DNA of 12,162 nt from Nitrospirota bacterium (GCA_024275775.1 JAJRYM010000172.1:1-12162); one strand, 5' to 3'; numbered from the stretch's first letter, positions 1-7,537 are shown. Numbers and translations are program-made. Notes: generated by a model from the letters alone, not told the origin.

Positions 1-1
1 A

Positions 2-61
2 AGCCAGAAGGCGGGATTGCGGATTTTAAAAAACTTCGCCGAAAAGGTCGGAGAAATTTGA
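2..61 (+). CDS. C-terminal end of an unidentified upstream gene (partial)
   Basis: The frame starting at base 2 is open from the window edge and ends at TGA 59-61, giving a 19-residue tail that ends in NFAEKVGEI. Its stop overlaps the TTG start of the acyltransferase (TTGA at 58-61), the same overlap style as the next gene junction, which suggests one operon. The fragment is too short to name. An LPS or lipid A gene is a guess from position only. Confidence 0.5.
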   Translation, partial: SQKAGLRILKNFAEKVGEI

Positions 62-1035
62 GCAAAAAACGGTCTCCTTTAAAGGAACTCCTTCTTTATC
101 TGCTTTTTGCGCCGATAATAGAAATAAACCGTCTGGCGCCGCGCAAACTCGTGTACGCTTTCTGGTACTGCGTTGCCGCACTTTTCTGGATTCTGCATCG
201 GAAAAGAAGGCGGGTGGTGCTCGATAATCTCCGAGCAGTCTATCCAGATCTCTCCGAAAAGAAACTCAGGCAAAGAGGTTTCCGCTCGGTCGTATTAGTG
301 ATACGGGCCGAGGTGGAGTTCTGCTGGATAAGCGAACTAACCGAAGACAATCTGGACAAATACGTACGCTTCGAAGGGGTAGAAAATCTGGAAAAAGCTT
401 ATGGGGAAGGCAAAGGCGCCATCCTCGCTTTTATTCATCAGCATAGCGCCGAGATGGTCAGCTCCGCCGTGGGGCTTCTTGGAATGCCGTTTCTCTGGAT
501 AATACGGGAAATGGACAACAGGTACCTGGACAAAAAGCTGGTATCAATCCGGGAGACGACCGGCATAAAAGTAATCTATAAGGAAAAGGCAATGCGCCTG
601 ATGTTGCGGGGGCTGAGGGAAGGGAAGATTATCGGAATAACAACCGACCAGAAAGCCTCGTTCAACGCCGTATGGGTGAAATTCATGGGGTTATGGTCGC
701 CGGCGGTAAAAGCTCCGGCCGTTTTTCATCTGCGCACGGGCGCGCCGATTTTACCTATCTTCTCTGTCCCGCGCGGGGACGGCGGCCATACAGCGTACAT
801 ACTGCCCGCAATCGAATATGAGCCGACCGGCGAAACAAAAAAGGACGTTTTCATGGTTTCCCAGATGCTGGCCGACATACAAAGCGAATTCATCAACAGG
901 CACCCGGAGCTATGGCTATGGGCGCACAGGCGTTGGTCGATAAAGCCGAAGGAAAAAGTTATCGCGGAATCTAAAAAACTTTTTGAAGAATATATAAAAC
1001 ATGAAATCAAAGCGGACCTTTCGTCGATACCGTGA
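58..1035 (+). CDS. LpxL/HtrB-family lipid A (lysophospholipid) acyltransferase
   Basis: Predicted inner-membrane acyltransferase that adds a secondary acyl chain to a lipid A precursor. The 325 residues match the usual family length. A hydrophobic N-terminal segment (about 10-47) is followed by a basic stretch. The catalytic HX4(D/E) motif is H127-E132 in FIHQHSAE. TDQ at 196-198 and the C-terminal HPELWLWAHRRW (about 282-293) are family hallmarks. The TTG start at 58 is chosen because GGAG at 50-53 lies 4 nt upstream and the start overlaps the preceding stop; the sequence right after it reads as a normal basic N-terminus. The stop overlaps the GTG start of waaF (GTGA at 1032-1035), so the two are probably translationally coupled. 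Which acyl position it modifies (LpxL- or LpxM-like) cannot be told, so no symbol is given. Confidence 0.88.
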   Translation: MSKKRSPLKELLLYLLFAPIIEINRLAPRKLVYAFWYCVAALFWILHRKRRRVVLDNLRAVYPDLSEKKLRQRGFRSVVLVIRAEVEFCWISELTEDNLDKYVRFEGVENLEKAYGEGKGAILAFIHQHSAEMVSSAVGLLGMPFLWIIREMDNRYLDKKLVSIRETTGIKVIYKEKAMRLMLRGLREGKIIGITTDQKASFNAVWVKFMGLWSPAVKAPAVFHLRTGAPILPIFSVPRGDGGHTAYILPAIEYEPTGETKKDVFMVSQMLADIQSEFINRHPELWLWAHRRWSIKPKEKVIAESKKLFEEYIKHEIKADLSSIP

Positions 1036-2015
1036 AACCGGAAAAAGAAAATATAAAACGGGTTGCCGTTAGAGTTCCAAACTGGCTTGGCGACGCGGTA
1101 ATGGCGCTTCCGGCCATAAAGGCCGTCAGCCGCGCATTGGAACCGGATAAACTGATTCTCCTCGGCAGAGGGGCGCTGGATAACCTTTTCAGCCGATACG
1201 AATTTGTTGACGAGGTTATTCCTTTTTCGCGCGCGACAGAAGCCGAAGCTCACAGGAAACTGAACGCAAAAGGGGTGGACGCCCTGATACTTTTAACAAA
1301 CTCATTCAGGTCGGCCTGGAACGGGCTGAAAACCGGCGCGAATATAAGACTGGGCTACACCGGTAATTTTCGGTCGTTTCTTTTAACCCACGCCGTTAAA
1401 AAATCCGAAAAGGCGCACATGATCGATTATTACCTCAATCTCGTAAAAATATTCGGCGCCGACGATTTTGCGCAAACCGTGGAATTTCCCCTTACCAACA
1501 CTGAAAAGAAGTTCGCGGAATCAATACCCGGCCTGGAAGGCGCGATAGGAATACCGCTTGGCGCCATGTACGGCCCCGCCAAACGATGGCCTCTGGAAAA
1601 TCTCGCGGCATTCGTTCGACTGGCGGTGAACAGAACCGACAGGAATATCATTCTGTTCGGCACGGCCTCCGAACGCGAAGAGGCCGGAAAACTGGCCGAA
1701 CCGCATGCCGAAAGGGTCATCAACCTTGCGGGCAAAACAACCATCGGCGAAATGGCGGCGGTAATGGCCGGCTGTTACTCTGTTGTGGCAATCGACTCCG
1801 GCCCGTTGCACGTTGCCGGAGCCGTCTGTAAAAAGGTAATCGCTCTTTTCGGGCCGACCGACCCGGAAAAAACCGCTCCGCGCTCCGAGAACGTGAAAAT
1901 CATTCAGGGATACGCGGACTGCGCCCCATGCTTCAAGCGCGATTGCCCTGTCGGTTACATCTGCATGAAAGATATAACCGCCGAAAAGGTGATTGAAGCG
2001 ATAGAAAATAGCTGA
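1032..2015 (+). CDS. waaF: Lipopolysaccharide heptosyltransferase II (GT9 family)
   Basis: Predicted to transfer the second L-glycero-D-manno-heptose onto the LPS inner core from ADP-heptose, at the cytoplasmic face of the inner membrane. The N-terminal motif RVPNWLGDAVMALPA (about 14-28) is typical of WaaF. The glycosyltransferase 9 signatures are GPAKRWP (181-187), IDSGPLHVAGA (254-264) and LFGPTDP (272-278). The C-terminus has the WaaF-type cysteine pattern C297, C300, C305 and C311 within CAPCFKRDCPVG. At 327 residues it is slightly shorter than E. coli WaaF. The GTG start is inferred from the 4-nt overlap with the acyltransferase stop. Together they form an LPS biosynthesis operon. WaaC (heptosyltransferase I) is the main alternative, but the NWLGDAVM start and the Cys tail favour WaaF. 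Confidence 0.9.
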   Translation: MKPEKENIKRVAVRVPNWLGDAVMALPAIKAVSRALEPDKLILLGRGALDNLFSRYEFVDEVIPFSRATEAEAHRKLNAKGVDALILLTNSFRSAWNGLKTGANIRLGYTGNFRSFLLTHAVKKSEKAHMIDYYLNLVKIFGADDFAQTVEFPLTNTEKKFAESIPGLEGAIGIPLGAMYGPAKRWPLENLAAFVRLAVNRTDRNIILFGTASEREEAGKLAEPHAERVINLAGKTTIGEMAAVMAGCYSVVAIDSGPLHVAGAVCKKVIALFGPTDPEKTAPRSENVKIIQGYADCAPCFKRDCPVGYICMKDITAEKVIEAIENS

Positions 2016-2019
2016 ACCG

Positions 2020-2104
2020 TACGCTCGGTTATCAAGGCTGATAATTTTTTGTTTCGGTCGGTTGCGGGAAACTGTTTATTGTGTTTTGATACGCTCGATT
2101 ATCA
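2020..2104. repeat. 15-nt direct repeat pair in the amtB leader region
   Basis: TACGCTCGGTTATCA at 2020-2034 and TACGCTCGATTATCA at 2090-2104 differ at one base and start exactly 70 nt apart, just ahead of the amtB start at 2123. They could be paired operator sites or remnants of a small duplication. No known nitrogen-regulator consensus is apparent, and no sigma-54 GG-N10-GC promoter was found in 2016-2122. Confidence 0.5.
2029..2050 (+). terminator. Weak candidate intrinsic terminator after waaF
   Basis: A perfect 6-bp inverted repeat, TTATCA (2029-2034) and TGATAA (2039-2044), closes a 4-nt loop and is followed directly by six T (2045-2050). The stem is AT-rich and so weak. A competing stem, AACCG (2015-2019) with CGGTT (2026-2030), overlaps it. 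Placement between waaF and amtB fits termination of the LPS operon. Confidence 0.4.
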
Positions 2105-2122
2105 GAAAAAAGGGGGTAATGT

Positions 2123-3345
2123 ATGACAACTGATATCGGGGCGCTAAAAACTTCGGGCGACGTTCTTTTCATGATGCTGGGAGCCGTGATGGTTTTCGCC
2201 ATGCACGGCGGGTTCGCTTTTCTTGAGCTTGGAACGGTTCGCAAAAAAATCAGGTAAACGCTCTGGTTAAAATCATTTGCGATTTCGCGGTCTCAACGGT
2301 TGTCTATTTCTTTATCGGCTTTCCTTTAGCCTACGGGCACAACTTTTTTGGCTCGGCGGATGCGATATCTTCGGCCGACAGCGGCTACGGGCTGGTGCGG
2401 TTTTTCTTTCTGCTAACCTTCGCCGCGGCGGTGCCGGCCATAATTTCGGGAGGTATTGCCGAAAGGGCGCGGTTCTGGCCTCAGGTGCTGGCGGCGGCTA
2501 TTTTCGTCGGCGTCGTTTACCCGCTTTTTGAAGGCATGGTATGGGGCAGGTTCACATTGCTCGGCCAGGAAGGTTCTTGGCTGGCCGGTTTCGGCGGAGC
2601 GCCGCTTCACGACTACGCCGGCTCAATTGTGGTGCATTCGATGGGGGGCTGGATAGCGCTTGCCGGCGTAATACTCCTCGGCAACCGCAAAGGGAGATGG
2701 ACAAACGGCGTATCGAATCCCATTCCTGTAAGCAACATACCGATGCTGGCGCTTGGAAGCTGGATGCTCTGCATCGGCTGGTTCGGGTTTAACGTGATGA
2801 GCGCGCAGTCGCTCACCGGCATTTCCGGCCTTGTGGCCGTTAACTCCCTGATGGCGATGGCGGGGGGAATAATAGCCGCACTGCTGATATCGGACGGAGA
2901 CCCCGGTTTTATTCATAACGGCGCGCTGGCCGGGCTGGTGGCCGTCTGCGCCGGGTCGGATGTTTTCCATCCCATAGGCGCGCTGGTTGTCGGCGCGGTG
3001 GCGGCCGTAATCTTCGTAAAGGGATTCACGTGGGAGCAAACGAAGCTGAAGATAGACGATGTGCTGGGCGTATGGCCGTTGCACGGCCTGTGCGGAACAT
3101 GGGGAGGCATAGCCTGCGGCATTTTCGGGCAGAAAGCTTTCGGCGGCCTTGGCGGAGTTAGTTTCATATCCCAGTTTACAGGCTCCATGATAGCCATTAT
3201 TATTGCATTGGGGGCTGGCTTTGGGGTTTACTCTATAACCAAATCTGTTATCGGCATCCGCCTCTCCGAAGAGGAAGAGGAGATGGGATCCGATCTGGCC
3301 ATACATAAAATAGACGCCTATCCGGAAGAAACCATAGGAGGATAA
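2123..3345 (+). CDS. amtB: Ammonium transporter AmtB, interrupted by a -1 frameshift at an A7 run
   Basis: Trimeric inner-membrane ammonium channel, about 407 residues once the frame is repaired. The first 44 codons (2123-2257, from ATG after GGGGG at 2112-2116) encode the first membrane helix, then read RKKIR and stop at TAA 2255-2257. One extra A in the A7 run (2243-2249) would give RKKNQVNALVK, the conserved family sequence, and continue without a stop to 3345. Counting the repaired product, the twin pore histidines are H172 (SIVVHS) and H321 (WPLHG), with GMVWG near 141 and IGWFGFN around 219-225. The C-terminal GIRLSEEEEE tail is typical. Without repair, translation could restart only inside the channel (for example at GTG 2395), which would lack the first helices. 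A sequencing indel is the simplest explanation; a true pseudogene or a slippage site are the others. The PII gene follows 7 nt after. Confidence 0.88.
2243..2257 (+). other. A7 homopolymer at the amtB frame break, and the resulting TAA
   Basis: Seven A (2243-2249) lie where the AmtB family frame needs eight. In the upstream frame the codons are CGC AAA AAA ATC AGG TAA. A -1 slip on the lysine codons, or an added A during transcription, gives CGC AAA AAA AAT CAG GTA. I see no strong downstream stem or upstream Shine-Dalgarno stimulator, so programmed frameshifting is not favoured. Confidence 0.8.
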
Positions 3346-3352
3346 ACGGAAA

Positions 3353-3691
3353 ATGAAAAAAATCGACGCAATAATCAAACCTCACAAGCTTGACGACGTT
3401 AAGAGCAAGCTTAACGAACTGGGCGTTACCGGTATGACGATAAGCGAGGTAAAAGGGTTCGGCCGCCAGAGGGGACACAAGGAAATTTACCGAGGGGCTG
3501 AATACCACATAGATTTCATACCTAAAATCCTTATGGAAATCGTGCTTGAAAACGATAAGGTGGAGCAGGTTGTGGAAGCTATTTCGGAAACTGCGCGCAC
3601 CGGCTCCATAGGCGACGGAAAGATTTTCGTAAGTTCGGTGGATGAAGTTGTTAGAATAAGAACCGGCGAAAGGGGCAAAGAAGCGATTTAG
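3353..3691 (+). CDS. glnB: Nitrogen regulatory protein P-II
   Basis: Small trimeric signalling protein that senses 2-oxoglutarate and ATP/ADP. When encoded beside amtB it normally plugs the AmtB pore when nitrogen is sufficient. Its 112 residues match the family exactly. The start MKKIDAIIKP is GlnB-like. Q39 in FGRQRGH and K58 in IDFIPK are 2-oxoglutarate and ATP contact positions. The T-loop RGAEY carries Y51, the uridylylation site. TGSIGDGKIF (about 87-96) is the nucleotide-binding B-loop. The C-terminal RIRTGERG is typical. The position after amtB is that of a GlnK, so the protein is GlnB-like in sequence and GlnK-like in context. AGGAGG (3336-3341), inside the amtB end, lies upstream of the start. 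The fbp gene begins 1 nt after its stop. Confidence 0.95.
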   Translation: MKKIDAIIKPHKLDDVKSKLNELGVTGMTISEVKGFGRQRGHKEIYRGAEYHIDFIPKILMEIVLENDKVEQVVEAISETARTGSIGDGKIFVSSVDEVVRIRTGERGKEAI

Positions 3692-3692
3692 C

Positions 3693-4694
3693 ATGGAACA
3701 GGCTATTGGGACGACCGTTACGAAGCTCATCATGGATGAGCAACGGAAACAGCCGTCCGCCACGGGCGATTTCTCGTCTCTTTTCATGGAACTTATCGTT
3801 TCGCTTAAACTTATTTCGTACCATGTGAACAAAGCCGGCCTCCTGAACATCATCGGGCGCGCGGGAACAACGAACATTCAGGACGAGGAACAGCAAAAGC
3901 TGGATGTTTTCGCCAACAACACCATCATAAGCAAGATGGAATACACCGGCCATCTGTGCGGCATGGCTTCCGAGGAAAACGACGCAATCATAGATATTCC
4001 GCCGGAGTACCCGGAAGGAAAATATGTACTCATGTTCGATCCGCTTGACGGCTCTTCCAACATAGACGTTAACGTAAGCATCGGAACTATTTTCGGCATA
4101 TATAGAAAGGTATCGGCTTCACAAGGCGCGACGCTGAGCGATTTTCTTCAGCCCGGAAGCAATATGATAGCCGGAGGATACGTAATTTACGGCTCATCCA
4201 CGATGCTGGTGTTATCTACGGGGCATGGAGTTCACGGCTTCACGCTAGACCCGAATGTCGGCGAGTTTATCCTCTCGCACCCCAACATAAGAATTCCCGA
4301 GCGAGGGAGCACTTACAGCGTCAACGAAGGCAACTACTGCCGATGGGATGAAAAAACACGGAAGGTCGTGAACTATTTCAAGGAAGATAATGAAGCTGAA
4401 GGGCGTCCCTATAAAAGCCGTTATATCGGCTCGCTGGTGTCCGATTTCCACCGCAACCTTCTATACGGCGGACTGTTTCTTTATCCGACCGACGTGAAGA
4501 ACCCTTCCGGCAAACTGAGACTGCTATACGAAGCAAATCCGCTTGCCTTCATCGTCGAGCACGCTGGCGGGGCGGCGACTGACGGCGAAAGAAGAATTCT
4601 TGATATCGTGCCGGAACAGCTTCATCAGCGCGTGCCGCTGTTTATAGGAAGCAAAGAGGACGTTGCGAAGGCAACCTCCATGCTGAGCGCTTAA
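3693..4694 (+). CDS. fbp: Class I fructose-1,6-bisphosphatase
   Basis: Cytoplasmic enzyme that hydrolyses fructose 1,6-bisphosphate to fructose 6-phosphate in gluconeogenesis or the Calvin cycle. At 333 residues it has the family's usual size. Visible features are the metal-binding acidic pair E94-E95 (ASEEND), the DPLDGSSNID motif (116-125, with D116 and D119), the sugar-phosphate segment YIGSLVSDFHRN (244-255), and the active-site signature GKLRLLYEANPL (273-284), with metal ligand E280. The ATG is 1 nt after the PII stop and has only a weak ribosome site, so translation is probably coupled to glnB. This operon placement with PII is unusual to my knowledge. It ends convergently, 5 nt from the neighbouring membrane-protein gene. 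Confidence 0.95.
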   Translation: MEQAIGTTVTKLIMDEQRKQPSATGDFSSLFMELIVSLKLISYHVNKAGLLNIIGRAGTTNIQDEEQQKLDVFANNTIISKMEYTGHLCGMASEENDAIIDIPPEYPEGKYVLMFDPLDGSSNIDVNVSIGTIFGIYRKVSASQGATLSDFLQPGSNMIAGGYVIYGSSTMLVLSTGHGVHGFTLDPNVGEFILSHPNIRIPERGSTYSVNEGNYCRWDEKTRKVVNYFKEDNEAEGRPYKSRYIGSLVSDFHRNLLYGGLFLYPTDVKNPSGKLRLLYEANPLAFIVEHAGGAATDGERRILDIVPEQLHQRVPLFIGSKEDVAKATSMLSA

Positions 4695-4717
4695 CCCGCC
4701 TATTCCTCGATAGCGGG
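4695..4717. terminator. Hairpin at the fbp / VTT-protein convergent junction
   Basis: CCCGCCTAT (4695-4703) pairs with ATAGCGGG (4710-4717) through 8 bp with one bulged C and a 6-nt loop. It starts at the end of fbp and overlaps the last codons of the minus-strand gene. Neither side has a proper T-run, so it is at best a bidirectional transcription barrier. Confidence 0.35.
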
Positions 4718-5425
4718 AACATCCTTCCCCTTGAAACGCCGGTATATTATCGGAACCAGCGCGAACACGCCCAGCAGGGCGAAGGCCAGCATCATGCCGG
4801 GAGAAAGTTTGAACCCTTTCATGGCCGAATCCCCCATTTCCACCGCGGCGTTGGTAAAAACGAACGCCCCTGGAATTATGCCGATGGCCGTGCCGAAAAC
4901 GTAATTCCTGAAGGATATATGCGTTATGCCGGAAGCGAAATTAATGCCGTTAAACGGGAAGAGAGGCACAAGCCTCACGAAAAGCATGTAATTAAAGCCG
5001 TTTTTCTCCATACCGCTGTTAAACGCGGAGAACCATTTCGTATGGCCGAATCTTTCCATTATCGTTTTTTTGGAAACAAGCCGAGCTATCCAAAAAGCGC
5101 CGCTCGCGCCAAGCGTGGCTCCAATAACATTGTAAAAGGTGCCGAACCACCTCCCGAACAGAAGCCCGCCGGCTATTGTAAAAAGCGTGCCGGGAGTGCC
5201 TATGGCAATCGCCAGTCCGTACAGGATAATGAATCCAAGAGGGCCCCAGATGCCGAACGATTTCACCATGGCGCGCAACTCGGGCAAAGAAAACGATTCG
5301 GTAATGCCCGAAACCTTAATCAGGATTGCAAGGAGAACGATAAGCGCGACTATGCCTATAAGCTTGTTGCGCGATTTACTGCTCCAGTTCTTTATATTGT
5401 CCGCGAACGCCATATTGTCCATCAT
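4700..5425 (-). CDS. TVP38/TMEM64 (VTT/DedA-like) family inner-membrane protein
   Basis: Multi-pass membrane protein of the VTT/DedA superfamily, some members of which move lipids between membrane leaflets; the substrate of this one is unknown. The 241 residues include an N-terminal membrane helix (about 22-38). The VTT core runs from about 58: GTPGTLFTIAGGLLFG (76-91), a second helix ending near 115, then FVRLVPLFPFNGINFASG (149-166), where R151 and the P-rich re-entrant segment are family hallmarks. A final helix spans about 210-228. The ATG at 5425 is preceded by AGGA about 8 nt upstream on the minus strand. It is convergent with fbp and divergent from the exported-protein gene at 5522, so it is probably transcribed alone. 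Confidence 0.88.
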   Translation of the reverse strand: MMDNMAFADNIKNWSSKSRNKLIGIVALIVLLAILIKVSGITESFSLPELRAMVKSFGIWGPLGFIILYGLAIAIGTPGTLFTIAGGLLFGRWFGTFYNVIGATLGASGAFWIARLVSKKTIMERFGHTKWFSAFNSGMEKNGFNYMLFVRLVPLFPFNGINFASGITHISFRNYVFGTAIGIIPGAFVFTNAAVEMGDSAMKGFKLSPGMMLAFALLGVFALVPIIYRRFKGKDVPAIEE

Positions 5426-5508
5426 TGTAACATCCTGATATTTGTGTTGGGCGCATGTGGTATTCTTACGCGCCTATTATTTTTATCCAACTGGAATACG
5501 CGCGGTTT

Positions 5509-5514
5509 TATAAT
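5509..5514 (+). promoter_or_regulatory. Perfect TATAAT -10 box, 7 nt before the ATG of the exported protein gene
   Basis: TATAAT at 5509-5514 is followed by 7 nt and then ATG at 5522. Transcription starting 6-8 nt after the box would begin at or next to the start codon, giving a leaderless mRNA. No Shine-Dalgarno sequence is visible before the ATG, in agreement. No good -35 hexamer is present at 16-18 nt spacing, which lowers confidence. Confidence 0.4.
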
Positions 5515-5521
5515 TAACGAT

Positions 5522-6265
5522 ATGAAAAAAACTTTCCTGATTTTTATTTTCGCGGCGGCGATGGCTTCGCCGGCGTGGGGCGTGGAACTGCGGCTCGTAA
5601 AGATAATACGCGATTCATTTCCCACTAACGTGCTGGGGACATCCATAAGCGCCCCTCCCCAAATTCATACGATAAGATCGAAACAGGGGGCGGAATATTT
5701 CCTCAGGCGGTTCAGCGGAATTCACAACCGCCCCGCTCATTACAGGCTTTCCATACTCAAAAAAAGGCTCACCTCCATAGATTATTCGCGTTACATGGCG
5801 ATAGCGGTATTTTCCAACCCGATGGACAACTATAAACTTAAAATAAAAAACGTCCGGCTGGAAAACGGCGTGATTACGGCGCGCGCGGAATACAGCCACG
5901 TAACGCGGAACTATTCCATCCCTCCTAAAAAATCGGTCTATTGCGCGTTCGCCGTAGTAAAGAATCTTCCCCAGCCGGTGGCGCTCGAAGCCGTAGCGCT
6001 GAAGGTGAAAAACCGCGCAGGCGATAATAAAAAAGTTACGGTAACCGGAAGGCTTCTTAAATATTCTGAATTCGCCTACCAGCTAGTGCCGATAAAAATA
6101 AGGCGCGGAAAGAAAAACACCTATTACATAAGAGGCGATCAGATGAAAGACCTCGAATCATACATCGGAAAGGTTATAACCGTGGCAGGCGCCGTGAGCC
6201 ATGAACAGAACGGCCCCTATGAACATGAACTGCAGGTTGAAAGAGTCATAAAATCCCATGACTGA
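5522..6265 (+). CDS. Exported protein of unknown function (possible PrcB-like domain plus OB-like C-terminus)
   Basis: 247 residues. I do not recognise a named family with certainty. A Sec signal peptide is clear: MKK, a hydrophobic core, then AWG with likely cleavage after residue 20, so the mature protein is periplasmic or secreted. Residues about 85-150 form a beta-rich stretch (from DYSRYMAIAVF to AFAVVKNLP), with spacing that loosely resembles the PrcB C-terminal domain. Residues about 171-243 (VTVTGRL, then GKVITVAGAV and HELQVERV) look like a small OB-fold-like beta barrel. Both domain calls are inference. The frame is open much further upstream, but only because it runs antisense to the VTT gene; the ATG at 5522 is chosen for its signal peptide. 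No lipobox is seen. There are 70 nt to recO, which is transcribed in the same direction. Confidence 0.8.
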   Translation: MKKTFLIFIFAAAMASPAWGVELRLVKIIRDSFPTNVLGTSISAPPQIHTIRSKQGAEYFLRRFSGIHNRPAHYRLSILKKRLTSIDYSRYMAIAVFSNPMDNYKLKIKNVRLENGVITARAEYSHVTRNYSIPPKKSVYCAFAVVKNLPQPVALEAVALKVKNRAGDNKKVTVTGRLLKYSEFAYQLVPIKIRRGKKNTYYIRGDQMKDLESYIGKVITVAGAVSHEQNGPYEHELQVERVIKSHD

Positions 6266-6335
6266 CACGCGCTATTAAACATGGCAGTAGAAACAGGCCG
6301 CCGCGCGCTTTTTTTCGCTTCCGCCGGTAAGTCCC

Positions 6336-7103
6336 ATGCCTCTCTATAAAGACGAAGCGATAATACTTCGCCATTACGACCTGGGCGACGCGGATAGGAT
6401 AATCTCTTTTTTTGCCCGCCGGTACGGCAGAATGCGGGCGGTGGCAAAAGGCTCCAGAAAGCTTAAAAGCAGATTCGCCGGCAGGCTGGAACCGTTTCAT
6501 GTGATAAGCATCACGTTTTTCGGCAGGGAAAACGCCGAGCTTTTCAAACTGAGCGGCGCCGAGATTATCCGCGCCCATCCCTCTCTATCAGACAATCTAG
6601 AAAAATTCTATCGTGCCTGCTACCTCAACGAGGCGGTGGAAACAGGCCTGCGGGAAGGAGACCCCAATGGAGCCGCTTTCCACGCCGTAGCGCAAACCCT
6701 GCAACGGCTTGCCGACTCGTCTTCTCCGATGGAACGGGAATGGATTACCAGATTTTTCGACGTAAAATTCCTCAGCGCGCTCGGATACCGGCCTTCTATG
6801 GGGCACTGCGCTGTCTGCCGGAAGGAGTGGCCGGGGAACGGCAACCCGGTTTTTGATCCGGCTCGAGGAGGTCTGGTCTGCCGCGCCTGCGGCGGAAAGC
6901 AAAATAATGTTATCTCTCTTTCTTCCGGAGCGGTGAAATTCCTGAACAGAATAACGAGTACAGGCTTCGATAAAGCGGCAAGGCTCAAACCTTCGCCACA
7001 GCTCATGGACGAGATTTCCAGAACCGTTATCGCTTTCCGGAACGCCAGGCTTCAGACGGTTTTCAGAACTGAACAGCTTTTGCATTCATCGCTCAAGGAA
7101 TAA
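6336..7103 (+). CDS. recO: DNA repair protein RecO
   Basis: Recombination mediator that with RecR loads RecA onto SSB-coated single-stranded DNA and anneals complementary strands. At 255 residues it has the family size. The N-terminal OB-fold is clear: YKDEAIILRHYDLGDADRII (4-23) and RYGRMRAVAKGSRKLKSR (29-46). A central alpha-helical region follows (about 80-150). A zinc-finger-type set, C158-x2-C161 and C182-x2-C185, is present, as in many but not all RecO proteins. The ATG at 6336 matches the family's normal start; the ribosome site is weak. It is convergent with the M48 protease gene, 29 nt away. Confidence 0.93.
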   Translation: MPLYKDEAIILRHYDLGDADRIISFFARRYGRMRAVAKGSRKLKSRFAGRLEPFHVISITFFGRENAELFKLSGAEIIRAHPSLSDNLEKFYRACYLNEAVETGLREGDPNGAAFHAVAQTLQRLADSSSPMEREWITRFFDVKFLSALGYRPSMGHCAVCRKEWPGNGNPVFDPARGGLVCRACGGKQNNVISLSSGAVKFLNRITSTGFDKAARLKPSPQLMDEISRTVIAFRNARLQTVFRTEQLLHSSLKE

Positions 7104-7132
7104 TAATCCGCCGTACAGATTTTTTCCGTAAT

Positions 7133-7537
7133 TCAGCGCCTGTACATCATTTGATAATCCTGGATTTTCTGTATAAGCATATCCCGATTTTTCCCGTTTT
7201 TTGAGTAGCGGGCGGCCGACCTGTACGACTGGTAAGCGTTCCTGTGATGACCGAGCTTTTCATAACTGTACCCAAGAGCGGTATAGGCTTCACCGTTCGT
7301 GGACTCAATCTTAGTTCCCGCGTCCAGCATAATTGCGGCGCTTTTGTAATCCTTTTTTGCCAGATACGCGTAGCCGCTTTCTATGTATGACCTGCCGCTT
7401 CCGGCGTTGAGCTTGATGGCTTTTTTGTGAAACGCCACGGCGTCGTCGTTCTTTCCGCGTATTTTGGCCAGATGTCCCAGCCGTTCATACGGCTTGTAAT
7501 AATCCGGCGCAAGCTCACTGGCCTTCTGGTAAGCTGT
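7133..7537 (-). pseudogene. TPR C-terminal part of the M48 protease, cut off by an in-frame TAA
   Basis: In the same frame as the upstream M48 protease, directly after its TAA, 134 more codons run to TGA at 7133-7135. They encode TPR-like repeats such as TAYQKASELAPDYYKPYERL, AVAFHKKAIKLNA and AYTALGYSYEKLGHHRNAY. The stop falls inside a TPR helix pair: KNYETA, stop, TAYQKASELAP has exactly the spacing of an unbroken repeat. The continuation has no strong start of its own; a GTG at 7438 is the first candidate and would begin mid-repeat. The simplest view is one gene spanning 7133-8569 with a nonsense change or a base error. Confidence 0.75.

Noticed and set aside
2016..2122. Sigma-54 promoter expected for an amtB-PII operon
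   Set aside because: Each GG on the plus strand was checked for GC at the required -24/-12 spacing; none matched.
2623..3378. 251-residue minus-strand open frame
   Set aside because: It is antisense to the conserved AmtB coding region and is explained as a shadow of it.
4919..5521. Long open extension upstream of the exported protein, giving a 448-residue reading frame
   Set aside because: It is antisense to the well-supported VTT membrane protein gene and has a composition unlike a real protein. The signal peptide at 5522 marks the true start.
6266..6315. GC-rich run followed by T7 before recO as a terminator
   Set aside because: The GCGC arms are too short and poorly paired, and the segment is only 20 nt from the recO start. 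I could not draw a convincing stem.
7113..7145. GTACAG/CTGTAC inverted repeat between recO and the M48 gene as a terminator
   Set aside because: Only 6 bp around a loop of about 20 nt, with the T-run inside the loop rather than after the stem.
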